A DNA stretch of 64,000 nucleotides, taken from the NCBI RefSeq assembly GCF_019801175.1, contig NZ_JAHVJR010000001.1, positions 1,674,001 to 1,738,000 on the forward strand, written 5' to 3'. The notes under the pieces are model-generated. The model was not told where the DNA came from. It saw nothing but the letters and a program-made list of their open reading frames with translations, and searched no databases. This stretch comes from Vannielia litorea (GTDB lineage Bacteria; Pseudomonadota; Alphaproteobacteria; Rhodobacterales; Rhodobacteraceae). This document shows, piece by piece, positions 56,008 through 64,000 of this stretch; the first letter of the stretch is position 1, and each line of letters starts with the position of its first letter. The position numbers and the translations under genes were made by a program.

Positions 56008-57282
56008 TCAGCCTCCGGGCGGCTCCAGCCGGTGGCGCTCGGGCGAGCGCGGGTGCTCCGGGCGCAGCCCGAGGCCCACCACCGCGCCAACGCGGCGTTG
56101 CAGCCAGGGAATGGCCGAGACGATCCGCAGCGGCAGTGGCGCGCGATCCGGCGGCGCTTCGCCGCCCTCGCGGCTCTCGAGGATCGGGCCGAGCAGCCGG
56201 TTCTGAATCAGCCCCTGCAAAGCCTGCGTCGCCCGCGCCGGCCAAGCCCGGCGGCGGCGCAGCGCCTCAAGATCCACCTCCCCAAGCCGCCCCTCCGCCA
56301 GCGGCCCGGCAAAAAGGTTGGCGGCGGCGACCGCATCCTGCACCGCAAGGTTGATCCCCACCCCGCCAATCGGCGACATCGCATGCGCCCCGTCACCGAT
56401 CATCACCAATCCGGGGCGCGACCACCGCTCCAGCCGGTCCATGCGGACCGTGAGCAGCTTCAGCGCGTCCACGTCCTCCAGCTGCGCCACCACGCCCGCA
56501 AACTCAGGCACCGTCGCCGCCACCTCGCGGCGAAAGGCCTCGATCCCCGCCGCCCGCACCTGCGCCGCGCCGCCCTTGCGGATCACATAGGCGCATTGAA
56601 AGTAATCGCCCCGGTCGATCGTCACCAGAATGCGCCCGCCCCGGCTGCGCACCAGCGGCTCCGGCGCATCGGCGCTCTGCTCCCCCTCCGGGCGCGGCAG
56701 CGAAAACCATAGCACATCAATCGGCGCGCCCACCTCCTTCAGCGGCAGCCCCGCCGCCTCCCGCACCCGGCTGTGCCGCCCGTCCGCGCCGATCACAAGT
56801 CGCGCCGTAACGCGCCGCTCGCAGCCCTGCTCCAACACCGTCACCCCGCCCACCGCGCCCTCCGGCCCGTCCACCACCAGCCCGGTCACCTCGGCCCTCA
56901 TCCGCAGCTCGAACCCCGGCAATTGCGCCCCGGACCGCGCGATGAAATCCAGCAAGTGCCACTGCGGCACCATCGCGATGAACCGGCACCGCGCCTTCAG
57001 CCGCGAAAAATCCGCCACCGCCACCCGCTCGTCGCCAAAGACCCCGCCAAGACGCGGCAATCGGCTATGCGGCAGCTCCAGAAAGCTGTCCAGCAGGCCG
57101 AGATCACCGAAAATATCCAGCGTGGAGGGGTGGACAGTGTCGCCGCGAAAGTCGCGCAGGAAGTCGCCGTGCTTTTCCAGCACCAACACCCGGCAGCCAG
57201 CGCGGGCAAAGAGCAAGCCCGCCATCATGCCAGCCGGCCCGCCGCCGGCGACGATGCAATCGTACTCCGGTGCCACAGTCAT
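56008..57282 (-). CDS. FAD-dependent monooxygenase (PHBH/UbiH type)
   Basis: 424 residues from the ATG at 57282, with GGAAGG 8 bases upstream. The FAD site is CIVAGGGPAGMMAGLLFARA and the second FAD motif is LVMIGDGAHAMSPIGGVGIN. DG motif LVIGADGRHSRVREAAG. It belongs to the aromatic hydroxylase group; the phrase GGDTVHPSTLDIF-like (FRGDTVHPSTLDIFGDLGLL) is shared with many Roseobacter members of unknown substrate. It is divergent from lptF. Confidence 0.9.
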   Translation of the reverse strand: MTVAPEYDCIVAGGGPAGMMAGLLFARAGCRVLVLEKHGDFLRDFRGDTVHPSTLDIFGDLGLLDSFLELPHSRLPRLGGVFGDERVAVADFSRLKARCRFIAMVPQWHLLDFIARSGAQLPGFELRMRAEVTGLVVDGPEGAVGGVTVLEQGCERRVTARLVIGADGRHSRVREAAGLPLKEVGAPIDVLWFSLPRPEGEQSADAPEPLVRSRGGRILVTIDRGDYFQCAYVIRKGGAAQVRAAGIEAFRREVAATVPEFAGVVAQLEDVDALKLLTVRMDRLERWSRPGLVMIGDGAHAMSPIGGVGINLAVQDAVAAANLFAGPLAEGRLGEVDLEALRRRRAWPARATQALQGLIQNRLLGPILESREGGEAPPDRAPLPLRIVSAIPWLQRRVGAVVGLGLRPEHPRSPERHRLEPPGG

Positions 57283-57403
57283 TTCGGCCACCTTCCGCAA
57301 CCTGCGCACCCTCAGCCTGCCCCGGCATCATTGCCTGTTTCAACCCCGCCCGCGATCCGCTAGATTTCCCGGCAACCAGAACAACACCGCCGGGGCAGTC
57401 CGC

Positions 57404-58546
57404 GTGCCGAAATACGACCGCTACATCCTGTCCCAGCTCCTCGTGCTCTTTGGCTTCTTCTCGCTGGTGCTGGTCTCGGTCTATTGGGTCAACCGCGCGG
57501 TGATCCTGTTCGACCAGCTCATCGCCGATGGCCAGTCCGCCGGGGTCTTCGTGGAGTTCACCGCGCTCTCGCTGCCCAACGTGATCCGCCTCGTGCTGCC
57601 GATGGCCGCCTTCGTCGCCACGGTCTACGCCACCAACCGGCTGGCCTCGGAGTCCGAGCTGGTGGTGATCCAGGCCACAGGCTTCTCGTCGTGGCGGATG
57701 GCGCGGCCAGTGCTGTTCTTCGGCCTCTTCGTGGCTCTGCTGATGGCCGCGCTGGTGCATGTGCTGGTGCCCACGTCCCGTGGCCAATTGGCCGAGCGGC
57801 AGGCCGAGATCGCCAACAACATCACCTCCCGGTTCCTCACCGAGGGGCGGTTCCTGCATCCGGCAGATGGCATCACCTTTTACATCCGCCAGATCTCGCC
57901 CGAGGGCGAGTTGCGCGACGTGTTCCTGTCCGACGCCCGCAACCCCGGTGAACGCACCACCTACACCGCCACCCGCGCCTTTCTGGTCCGGCAGGAGACC
58001 GGCCCCAAGCTGGTGATGTTCGACGGCGCGGCCCAAACCCTCTCCGCCGAGACCGAGCGCCTCTTCACCACCGCGTTTTCCGACTTTTCCTACGACATCG
58101 GCGCACTGATCACCGCGCGCGAGTTCGCGATGACAGACATCCGCCACTACCCCACACCCGCGCTCTTCGCGCCAACGCCGGAGATATTGGAAATCACGGG
58201 GCGCTCCCCGGCGGAGTTCACCTACGAGGCCAACCTGCGCATCGCCCAGCCCTTCATGGCACTGGTGGCGGCGCTGATCGGCTTCGCCACACTGATCACC
58301 GGCAGCTTCTCCCGCTTCGGGGTCTGGCGGCAGATCCTCGTCGCGGTCGGGCTGCTCATCGTGGTGCAGGTGCTGGAGACCGTGGCCGCAGGAGCCGCCC
58401 GCAAGGATGCCGCGCTCTGGCCGCTGGTCTACGTGCCAATCCTCGTCGGGCTGGCGATCACCGCGGCGCTGCTGTGGTATGCCGACAGGCCCTTCCTCTT
58501 CACCCGCAGGCGCCGGGTCAATGGCACGGCGGAGGCGGCGGCATGA
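57404..58546 (+). CDS. lptF: LPS export permease LptF
   Basis: 380 residues from a GTG at 57404 (PKYDRYILSQL). Six membrane helices in the LptF/LptG pattern: LLVLFGFFSLVLVSVYWVN, VIRLVLPMAAFVATVYATN, then ARPVLFFGLFVALLMAALVH, a periplasmic domain (residues ~130-260), and three helices at the end. Together with LptG and LptB it pulls lipopolysaccharide from the inner membrane. The open frame upstream of 57404 overlaps the FAD gene and is rejected. The stop overlaps lptG. Confidence 0.95.
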   Translation: MPKYDRYILSQLLVLFGFFSLVLVSVYWVNRAVILFDQLIADGQSAGVFVEFTALSLPNVIRLVLPMAAFVATVYATNRLASESELVVIQATGFSSWRMARPVLFFGLFVALLMAALVHVLVPTSRGQLAERQAEIANNITSRFLTEGRFLHPADGITFYIRQISPEGELRDVFLSDARNPGERTTYTATRAFLVRQETGPKLVMFDGAAQTLSAETERLFTTAFSDFSYDIGALITAREFAMTDIRHYPTPALFAPTPEILEITGRSPAEFTYEANLRIAQPFMALVAALIGFATLITGSFSRFGVWRQILVAVGLLIVVQVLETVAAGAARKDAALWPLVYVPILVGLAITAALLWYADRPFLFTRRRRVNGTAEAAA

Positions 58547-59652
58547 GGCTCCACCTCTACTTCGCCCGCAAGTTCGCCTTCGCCCTCGCGGGCGTCTTCG
58601 CGGTCTTTGCCATCCTGCTGACCCTGCTCGACATCGTCGACCAGATGCGCCGCTTCTCCGACGCGGGCATCTCCTTCGGCGGGGCCTTCGAGCTCTCGCT
58701 GCTGTCGGTGCCGCAAACGCTCTACCGCATCCTGCCGCTGATCGTGCTGCTGGCCACGCTGGTCCTGTTCCTCGGCCTCGCCCGCAGCTCCGAGCTGGTG
58801 GTCACCCGCGCCGCCGGGCGCTCCGCCATGCGCGCGCTGATCTCCCCCGTGGTCGTGGCGCTGCTGCTCGGCGCCCTCGGCATCGCGGTGATGAACCCCA
58901 TCGTCGCAGCCACACAGGTCCGCTACGAGCAAAAGTCGGCCGATCTCGAGGCCGGCGGCGGCTCGGTGCTCTCTATCTCCGGTGAGGGTCTCTGGCTCCG
59001 GCAGGGCGGCCCCGAGGGGCAAATGGTCATCCGCGCGTCCCGCGCCAACCTCGAGGGCACCGCCTTCGAAGGCGTCACCTTCATCAGCTTCGCGCCCGAA
59101 GGCGCCGAGGTCCAGGGCCCGGTGCAACGGATCGAGGCCGCCTCCGCACGGCTCGAACCGGGCCGCTGGGTGCTGGAAAACGCAAAGGTCTGGCCCCTCG
59201 TCGGCGTGCCCAACCCCGAGGCCGCCTCCTCCCGCGCGATGGAGCTGGAGCTGCCCTCCACGCTGACACTCGACCAGATCCGCGACAGCTTCGGCACCCC
59301 CTCCGCCATCCCGATCTGGGAGCTGCCCGCTTTCATCGCCAACCTCGAAGGCGCAGGCTTCTCGGCCAAGCTGCACCGGGTCTGGATGCAGATGGAACTG
59401 GCGCTGCCGCTCTTCCTCATGGCGATGGTGCTTGTCGGGGCGGGCTTCACCATGCGCCACACCCGCTTCGGGCGCACCGGGGTGATGGTCCTGCTGGCGC
59501 TGATGCTCGGCCTTGCGCTCTACTTCATCCGTAACTTCGCCCAGATCCTCGGCGAAAACGGGCAGATCCCGGTGTCGATGGCCGCGTGGACACCGCCCGT
59601 CGCTGGAATCCTCGCCTCCCTCGCCCTGCTCCTGCATCTGGAGGACGGATGA
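58543..59652 (+). CDS. lptG: LPS export permease LptG
   Basis: 369 residues from the ATG at 58543 (ATGA overlap with the lptF stop). It has the same six-helix layout: FAFALAGVFAVFAILLTLLD, YRILPLIVLLATLVLFLGLA, LISPVVVALLLGALGIAVMN, a periplasmic jellyroll, LPLFLMAMVLVGAGFTMRHT and TGVMVLLALMLGLALYFI. It forms the LptFG channel. The stop overlaps the lptD start. Confidence 0.95.
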   Translation: MRLHLYFARKFAFALAGVFAVFAILLTLLDIVDQMRRFSDAGISFGGAFELSLLSVPQTLYRILPLIVLLATLVLFLGLARSSELVVTRAAGRSAMRALISPVVVALLLGALGIAVMNPIVAATQVRYEQKSADLEAGGGSVLSISGEGLWLRQGGPEGQMVIRASRANLEGTAFEGVTFISFAPEGAEVQGPVQRIEAASARLEPGRWVLENAKVWPLVGVPNPEAASSRAMELELPSTLTLDQIRDSFGTPSAIPIWELPAFIANLEGAGFSAKLHRVWMQMELALPLFLMAMVLVGAGFTMRHTRFGRTGVMVLLALMLGLALYFIRNFAQILGENGQIPVSMAAWTPPVAGILASLALLLHLEDG

Positions 59653-61820
59653 TGCGCGCGCTCTTCGCCCCACTCCTTGCGGCCCTCTGCCTCGTCGCCG
59701 CGCTCACCGGCCCGGCCAACGCCCAATCCGCCGGATCGGAGGACGACGCCGTCCTGCTGGCCGATCGCGTCGAGATCGCCGGCAACGACCAACTGATCGC
59801 CACCGGCAACGTCGAGGTGCTCCAAGGCACCACCCGGATGACCGCAAGCCGCATCCTCTACGACCAGAGCACCAACATGCTGGTGATCGACGGCCCGATC
59901 ACCCTCACCGACGGCGCCGACACGGTGATCCTCGCCTCCGAGGCCGCCCTCTCGACCGATCTGCGCAACGGCCTCCTGCGCTCCGCCCGGATGGTGCTGA
60001 ACCAGCAACTCCAGCTCGCCGCGGCAGAGATCAACCGGGTGAACGGCCGCTACACCCAGCTCTACAAAACCGTCGCCTCCACCTGTCAGGTCTGCGGCAA
60101 ACGCCCCGTGCCGCTCTGGCAGATCCGCGCCAAGCGGATCATCCACGATGAGGAGGCCCGCCAACTCTACTTCGACGGCGCTCGTTTCGAGGTCGCCGGG
60201 GTGCCGATCATGTACCTGCCCCGCCTGCGCCTGCCCGACCCCACGCTGAAGCGCACCACCGGCTTTCTGGCCCCAACCTTCCGTTCCACCGACAAACTCG
60301 GCTTCGGGGTGAAGATCCCCTACTTCATCACGCTGGGCGACCACGCCGACCTCACGCTCACGCCCTACCTCTCCACCAACTCCACCCGCACGCTCGAGAT
60401 GCGCTTCCGCCGCGCCTTCCGCGCTGGCACGCTCACCTTCAACGGCGCCGTCTCCGAGGATGACATCCGCGAGGGCGAGCTGCGCTCCTACGGCTTCGTC
60501 GAAGGCCAGTTCGACATCGGACGGGGCTACGAGCTGACCTTCGATGTCGAGACCGTCTCCGACACCGGCTACCTGCTCGACTACGGCTATTCCGACAAGG
60601 ACCGGCTCGACAGCACCGTTGCCATCGCACGCACCCGGCGCGACCAGAACTTCCAGTTCAACATCACCGCCTACCGCTCCCTGCGCGACGGCGAGAGCAA
60701 CGAGACCCAGCCCACCATCACCGCCGACCTGCACTACGAAAAGCGCTTCACCCCGCGCTGGATTGGCGGCTCGGCGGGCTTCACCTTCGATCTGCACAAC
60801 CACTACCGGCGCTCCGAGCTGGATGTGGACAGCGTCGACGACGACCTGATCGTCGATGGCCGCGATGTGACCCGCGCCTCCGCCCGGCTGGATTGGCGCC
60901 GCGACTGGCTGCTCAGCAACGGCATCCTGATCGGCGCCCTCGGCGCGGTGAACTTCGACTGGACCAGCGTCACCGACGATGCCGCCTATTCCGAGAGCGT
61001 CTTCGAAGTCACGCCGCAGGCCGCCGTCGAGCTGCGCTGGCCCTTCATCCGCCGCTCGCCCTACGCCACCCACATTCTCGAACCCATCGTGCAGGTTGCC
61101 TGGACCCCCGAATCCGACACCGCCCTGCCCAACGATGAAAGCACCCTGCTGGAACTCGACGAGGGCAACCTCTTCTCGCTCGACCGTTTCCCCGGCGGCG
61201 ATGTCTACGAGCGCGGGCTGCGCACCAACATCGGCCTCCGCTGGACCCGCTTCGATGCCAACGGCTGGACCCTCGGCGTCACCCTCGGGCGCATCATCCG
61301 TTCCGAAGATCTCGGCCAGTTCGCCGGTTATCCGGGGCTGGAGGGCCGCAAATCCGACTGGCTCGCAGCGGTGCAACTGGAGCTGCCCAACCGGCTGACC
61401 CTCACCAACCGCGCCCTCTTCGATGACAATTTCTCCTTCGCCAAGAACGAGCTGCGCGCCGCATGGCGCAGCGACCGGCTCGCAGTCGCAGGCTCCTACA
61501 TCTGGATGGAGGCCAACCCGCTGGAGGAGCGCCCGCTCGACGTAAACGAGCTGACCCTCGACACCGCCTGGCAGGTCGATGACAACTGGCTGCTCTCGCT
61601 CGACTGGCGCTACGACGTGGAGCAGGACCGCGCCGCCGAGGCCACCTTCGGCGTCGAATGGCGCAACGAATGCGTCGAGGTCGATTTCACCGTCTCCCGT
61701 CGCTTCACCTCCTCCACCGCCGTCGACCCCACCACCGACATTGGCCTTCAGGTCTCGCTCACCGGCTTCGGCGCGGGCCGCGCCTCCCAGCGTCACCTCG
61801 CCCGCGCCTGCCGTGGCTGA
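59649..61820 (+). CDS. lptD: LPS assembly outer-membrane protein LptD
   Basis: 723 residues from the ATG at 59649 (overlapping the lptG stop). Signal peptide ALFAPLLAALCLVAALTGPA. The N-terminal jellyroll (RVEIAGNDQLIATGNVEVLQ) is the OstA/LptA-like domain. The C-terminal ~500 residues are a beta-barrel (IGLRWTRFDANGWTLGVTLG). Cys 146, 149, 675 and 721 correspond roughly to the four Cys that form the functional disulfides in E. coli. LptD inserts LPS into the outer surface with LptE, not seen here. Confidence 0.94.
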   Translation: MMRALFAPLLAALCLVAALTGPANAQSAGSEDDAVLLADRVEIAGNDQLIATGNVEVLQGTTRMTASRILYDQSTNMLVIDGPITLTDGADTVILASEAALSTDLRNGLLRSARMVLNQQLQLAAAEINRVNGRYTQLYKTVASTCQVCGKRPVPLWQIRAKRIIHDEEARQLYFDGARFEVAGVPIMYLPRLRLPDPTLKRTTGFLAPTFRSTDKLGFGVKIPYFITLGDHADLTLTPYLSTNSTRTLEMRFRRAFRAGTLTFNGAVSEDDIREGELRSYGFVEGQFDIGRGYELTFDVETVSDTGYLLDYGYSDKDRLDSTVAIARTRRDQNFQFNITAYRSLRDGESNETQPTITADLHYEKRFTPRWIGGSAGFTFDLHNHYRRSELDVDSVDDDLIVDGRDVTRASARLDWRRDWLLSNGILIGALGAVNFDWTSVTDDAAYSESVFEVTPQAAVELRWPFIRRSPYATHILEPIVQVAWTPESDTALPNDESTLLELDEGNLFSLDRFPGGDVYERGLRTNIGLRWTRFDANGWTLGVTLGRIIRSEDLGQFAGYPGLEGRKSDWLAAVQLELPNRLTLTNRALFDDNFSFAKNELRAAWRSDRLAVAGSYIWMEANPLEERPLDVNELTLDTAWQVDDNWLLSLDWRYDVEQDRAAEATFGVEWRNECVEVDFTVSRRFTSSTAVDPTTDIGLQVSLTGFGAGRASQRHLARACRG

Positions 61821-61972
61821 GCCCGTCCCGGCGCGCGCGCTCATCACGATCCCGCCAGCCCCGCCGAAGGCCCGCCAAATGCGCTGCCGCCGCCGTGCCT
61901 TGCGGGCGTGACAAACCCTCCCGCCTTTGCGATAAGAACCCGAACAACCAAGAGAACATCGGGCGGGCAGCC

Positions 61973-63379
61973 ATGATCCAGACCTTCAAGCATTTCCTCG
62001 CGGGCCTCGCGCTGGCCACGGCCACCGCCCTCACTGCACCGGCCCCGGCCTTCGCACAGGTCGCCTCCACCGAGCTGTTCAAGCCGGTGGTGGTGATCAA
62101 CGGCAAGGCCGTCACCAACTTCGAGCACCAGCAGCGCATCATGATGATGAAGTTGTTCCGCAGCCCCGGCGATCTCGAAAAAGAGGCGCTCGAAGCCCTG
62201 ATCGATGATCGCCTGCGCTTCCTTGCCGCCGACGAGATGGGCCTCGCGCTCTCCGACGAGCAGATCATCGAGGGCGAAACCGAGTTCGCAGGCCGCGCCA
62301 ACCTCTCCCGCGAGCAATTCATTCAGGCGCTCGAAGGCGCTGGCGTCGCCCGTGAGAGCTACCGTGATTTCGTCGCCGCCGGCCTGCTCTGGCGGCAGGT
62401 GGTGGCCACCCGCTTCGCGCCGCTTGCGCAGGCCCAGGTCACAGAGACCGACATCCAGCACGCCATCGCCGCCACCTCGCGCCGGGGCGGCGGCGTTAAG
62501 GTCGATTTCGCCGAGATCATCCTGCCCGCCAACACCCCCGCCGCTGCGGCCCAGGCCGAGCGCATCGCCGCCGAACTCGGTGGCACCAACATGTCCGATG
62601 CCGCCTTCTCCTCTGCCGCCCGGCGCTATTCGGCCTCGCCTTCCCGAGCCCGCGGCGGCCGCGTGCCCGAGCCTGTGCCGCTCGGCAACCTGCCCGGGCA
62701 AATCGCACAGGCCTTCCTCACCCTGCCCCCCGGCGGCGTGACAGAGCCCTTCCCGATCCCCAACGCCATCGCCATCTTCCAGCTGCGCCGCATGATCGAC
62801 AGCGCCGACCCCGGCGAAGAGACCGTCGCGCTGGAATATGCCCGCTTCCTCATCCCCGGTGGCCGCACCGAAGACACCCTCGCCCAGGCCGCCAAGATCC
62901 GCACCCGCGTCGACAGCTGCAATGACCTCTACGGCATCGCCAAGGGCCTGCCCGCCAACCGCCTGACCCGCGAGACCAAGGCCGCAGGCGACGTGCCCGG
63001 CGATATCGCAATCGAACTGGCCAAACTGGACCCGGGTGAAAGCTCCACTGCCCTGACTTCCGGCAACGCGCTGGTCTTCCTCATGCTCTGCGGCCGCACC
63101 ACCGCCACGCTGGCCGATGACAGCGCCGCAGGCACCTCCGGCGTTGCACCGCGCCAAAGCGATGGCCGCGCCGACACCGATGAAGACGATCAGGCCCGCG
63201 CCTCCGAGGCCGCCGCCGCTGCCACGGCGGAGGAAGACCCGGCCCCCACCGCCGTCGAGGGCGTGCCCGAAGTCCGCCGCGCCGCCGTGCGCCAGCAGCT
63301 GATCAACCAGATCGTGGCGAGCTACGCCGAAAGCTACCTCGCCGAGCTGAAGGCCAATGCCATCATCACCTACCCCTGA
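61973..63379 (+). CDS. surA: SurA-type periplasmic peptidyl-prolyl isomerase/chaperone
   Basis: 468 residues from the ATG at 61973. Signal peptide GLALATATALTAPAPAFAQ. The N-terminal SurA chaperone domain (VVVINGKAVTNFEHQQRIMM) is followed by one parvulin domain (FAEIILPANTPAAAAQAERI, GGRVPEPVPLGNLPGQIAQA) and a degenerate second one with LMLCGRTTA. A low-complexity acidic/Ala insertion (~residues 385-430) is unusual. SurA folds outer-membrane proteins such as LptD, its operon neighbour. pdxA overlaps its end by 23 bases. Confidence 0.9.
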   Translation: MIQTFKHFLAGLALATATALTAPAPAFAQVASTELFKPVVVINGKAVTNFEHQQRIMMMKLFRSPGDLEKEALEALIDDRLRFLAADEMGLALSDEQIIEGETEFAGRANLSREQFIQALEGAGVARESYRDFVAAGLLWRQVVATRFAPLAQAQVTETDIQHAIAATSRRGGGVKVDFAEIILPANTPAAAAQAERIAAELGGTNMSDAAFSSAARRYSASPSRARGGRVPEPVPLGNLPGQIAQAFLTLPPGGVTEPFPIPNAIAIFQLRRMIDSADPGEETVALEYARFLIPGGRTEDTLAQAAKIRTRVDSCNDLYGIAKGLPANRLTRETKAAGDVPGDIAIELAKLDPGESSTALTSGNALVFLMLCGRTTATLADDSAAGTSGVAPRQSDGRADTDEDDQARASEAAAAATAEEDPAPTAVEGVPEVRRAAVRQQLINQIVASYAESYLAELKANAIITYP

Positions 63380-64000
63380 GCGGTCCGGCCCTCCGCCCGC
63401 CGCCATCGCACTCTCCTGCGGCGATCCGGCGGGCATCGGCCCCGAAATCGCGGTCAAGGCCTGGAAGCGTCTCGGCGCCACCCTGCCCTTCGCCTATATC
63501 GGCGCGCGCAAGCACCTGCCCGCCGCCCTGCCGGTGCAAACCGTCGCCAACACGTCTGAGGCCGCCGAAGTCGCCGGCGAGGCCCTGCCTCTGATCGAGA
63601 TCGAGTTTCCCGGCCAGAGCCGCCCCGGCCAGCCCGACCCCGAGGATGCCGCAGCCGTCATCGCCGCCATCACCCGCGCGGTGGACGAGGTCAAATCCGG
63701 CCACGCCGCCGCCCTCACCACCTGCCCGATCTCCAAGCTGGCGCTGATCGAGGGCGCGGGCTTCGCCTTTCCCGGCCATACCGAGTTTCTCGCCCACCTC
63801 GCCGGCGGCACCCGCCGCCCGGTGATGATGCTCGCCTCCGAGGCACTCCGCTGCGTGCCGGTCACCATCCACATCCCGCTGGCCGATGTGCCCGAGGCCC
63901 TCACCCCCGGCCTGCTGACCGAGACCATCCGTATCACCGTCGCCGCCCTGCGCCGCGACTTCGGCATCGTTGCGCCCCGGCTCGCCGTGGCAGGCCTCAA
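63357..64000 (+). CDS. pdxA: 4-hydroxythreonine-4-phosphate dehydrogenase (3' end missing)
   Basis: 214 codons are visible from the ATG at 63357; the gene runs off the right edge. PdxA oxidises 4-phosphohydroxythreonine in vitamin B6 synthesis. Marks are IALSCGDPAGIGPEIAVKAW, LTTCPISKLALIEGAG, PGHTEFLAHLAGG (metal His) and the last visible residues RLAVAGL. The start lies 23 bases inside surA; the first 16 residues are Pro/Ser-rich and poorly conserved, so a later start is possible. surA-pdxA(-ksgA) is a classic gene order. Confidence 0.94.
   Translation, partial: MPSSPTPERSGPPPAAIALSCGDPAGIGPEIAVKAWKRLGATLPFAYIGARKHLPAALPVQTVANTSEAAEVAGEALPLIEIEFPGQSRPGQPDPEDAAAVIAAITRAVDEVKSGHAAALTTCPISKLALIEGAGFAFPGHTEFLAHLAGGTRRPVMMLASEALRCVPVTIHIPLADVPEALTPGLLTETIRITVAALRRDFGIVAPRLAVAGL

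Noticed and set aside
56630..57403. Upstream extension of the lptF frame
   Set aside because: It is antisense to the FAD monooxygenase; LptF homology begins at the GTG at 57404.

Overview
This window reads as a stretch of ordinary chromosome from a GC-rich alphaproteobacterium, most likely a member of the Rhodobacteraceae (Roseobacter group). The evidence is the protein sequences (IF-3, GcdH, PurF, the XdhC/CoxE-type genes, the cysG-DUF2849-cysI-cysH-DUF934 cluster, DUF1194 and DUF1127 proteins), the strong C/G bias at third codon positions, and the gene orders. No rRNA, tRNA, insertion sequence, integrase, phage gene or CRISPR array was seen. Coding density is very high and many neighbours overlap by 1-23 bases. 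All assignments come from reading the sequence; no database search was run.

Layout. 1-3.5 kb: an ABC-F ATPase (cut by the left edge), an Ala/Glu-rich membrane-anchored protein, and infC, which appears to start at an AUA codon. 3.6-13 kb, all on the minus strand: lon with a heat-shock-like promoter, a MoxR ATPase, a 146-residue unknown and a CoxE-like VWA protein, an OmpA-family protein with a long acidic low-complexity tract, then an XdhC-like protein overlapping a molybdopterin-binding protein. 13.3-20.2 kb: the most unusual region, with an orphan PAAR-domain protein, a protein with an apparent internal duplication, two membrane proteins with soluble tails, a 37-residue membrane peptide, and a glycosyltransferase fused to a sulfotransferase-like domain. 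20.3-25.5 kb: glutaryl-CoA dehydrogenase, several conserved unknowns, a DUF1127 protein, a phasin-like protein with a histone-H1-like Lys/Ala/Pro tail, and a small related gene with no normal start codon.

25.9-39.8 kb: housekeeping genes pyrC, pyrE, dnaB (with a perfect DnaA-box sequence upstream), a metallo-beta-lactamase-fold hydrolase, a VWA-like DUF1194 protein, alr, mlaE-mlaF, a PqiA-like protein, a GT92-like protein, radA, cvpA and purF. 39.9-45.2 kb: a DctB/DctD-like two-component pair whose regulator has lost the sigma-54 contact loop and the Walker A motif, a divergent cytochrome P450, a small secreted protein and an Lrp/AsnC regulator.

45.3-50.9 kb: an assimilatory sulfate reduction operon (cysG, DUF2849, cysI, cysH of the iron-sulfur APS type, DUF934) followed by ferredoxin-NADP reductase. 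The Lrp-type regulator is divergent from it. 50.9-64 kb: a MarC-family protein, a retropepsin-like membrane protease, a tannase/feruloyl-esterase-family secreted enzyme, holC-pepA, an FAD monooxygenase, and the outer-membrane biogenesis operon lptF-lptG-lptD-surA-pdxA. The last gene is cut by the right edge.
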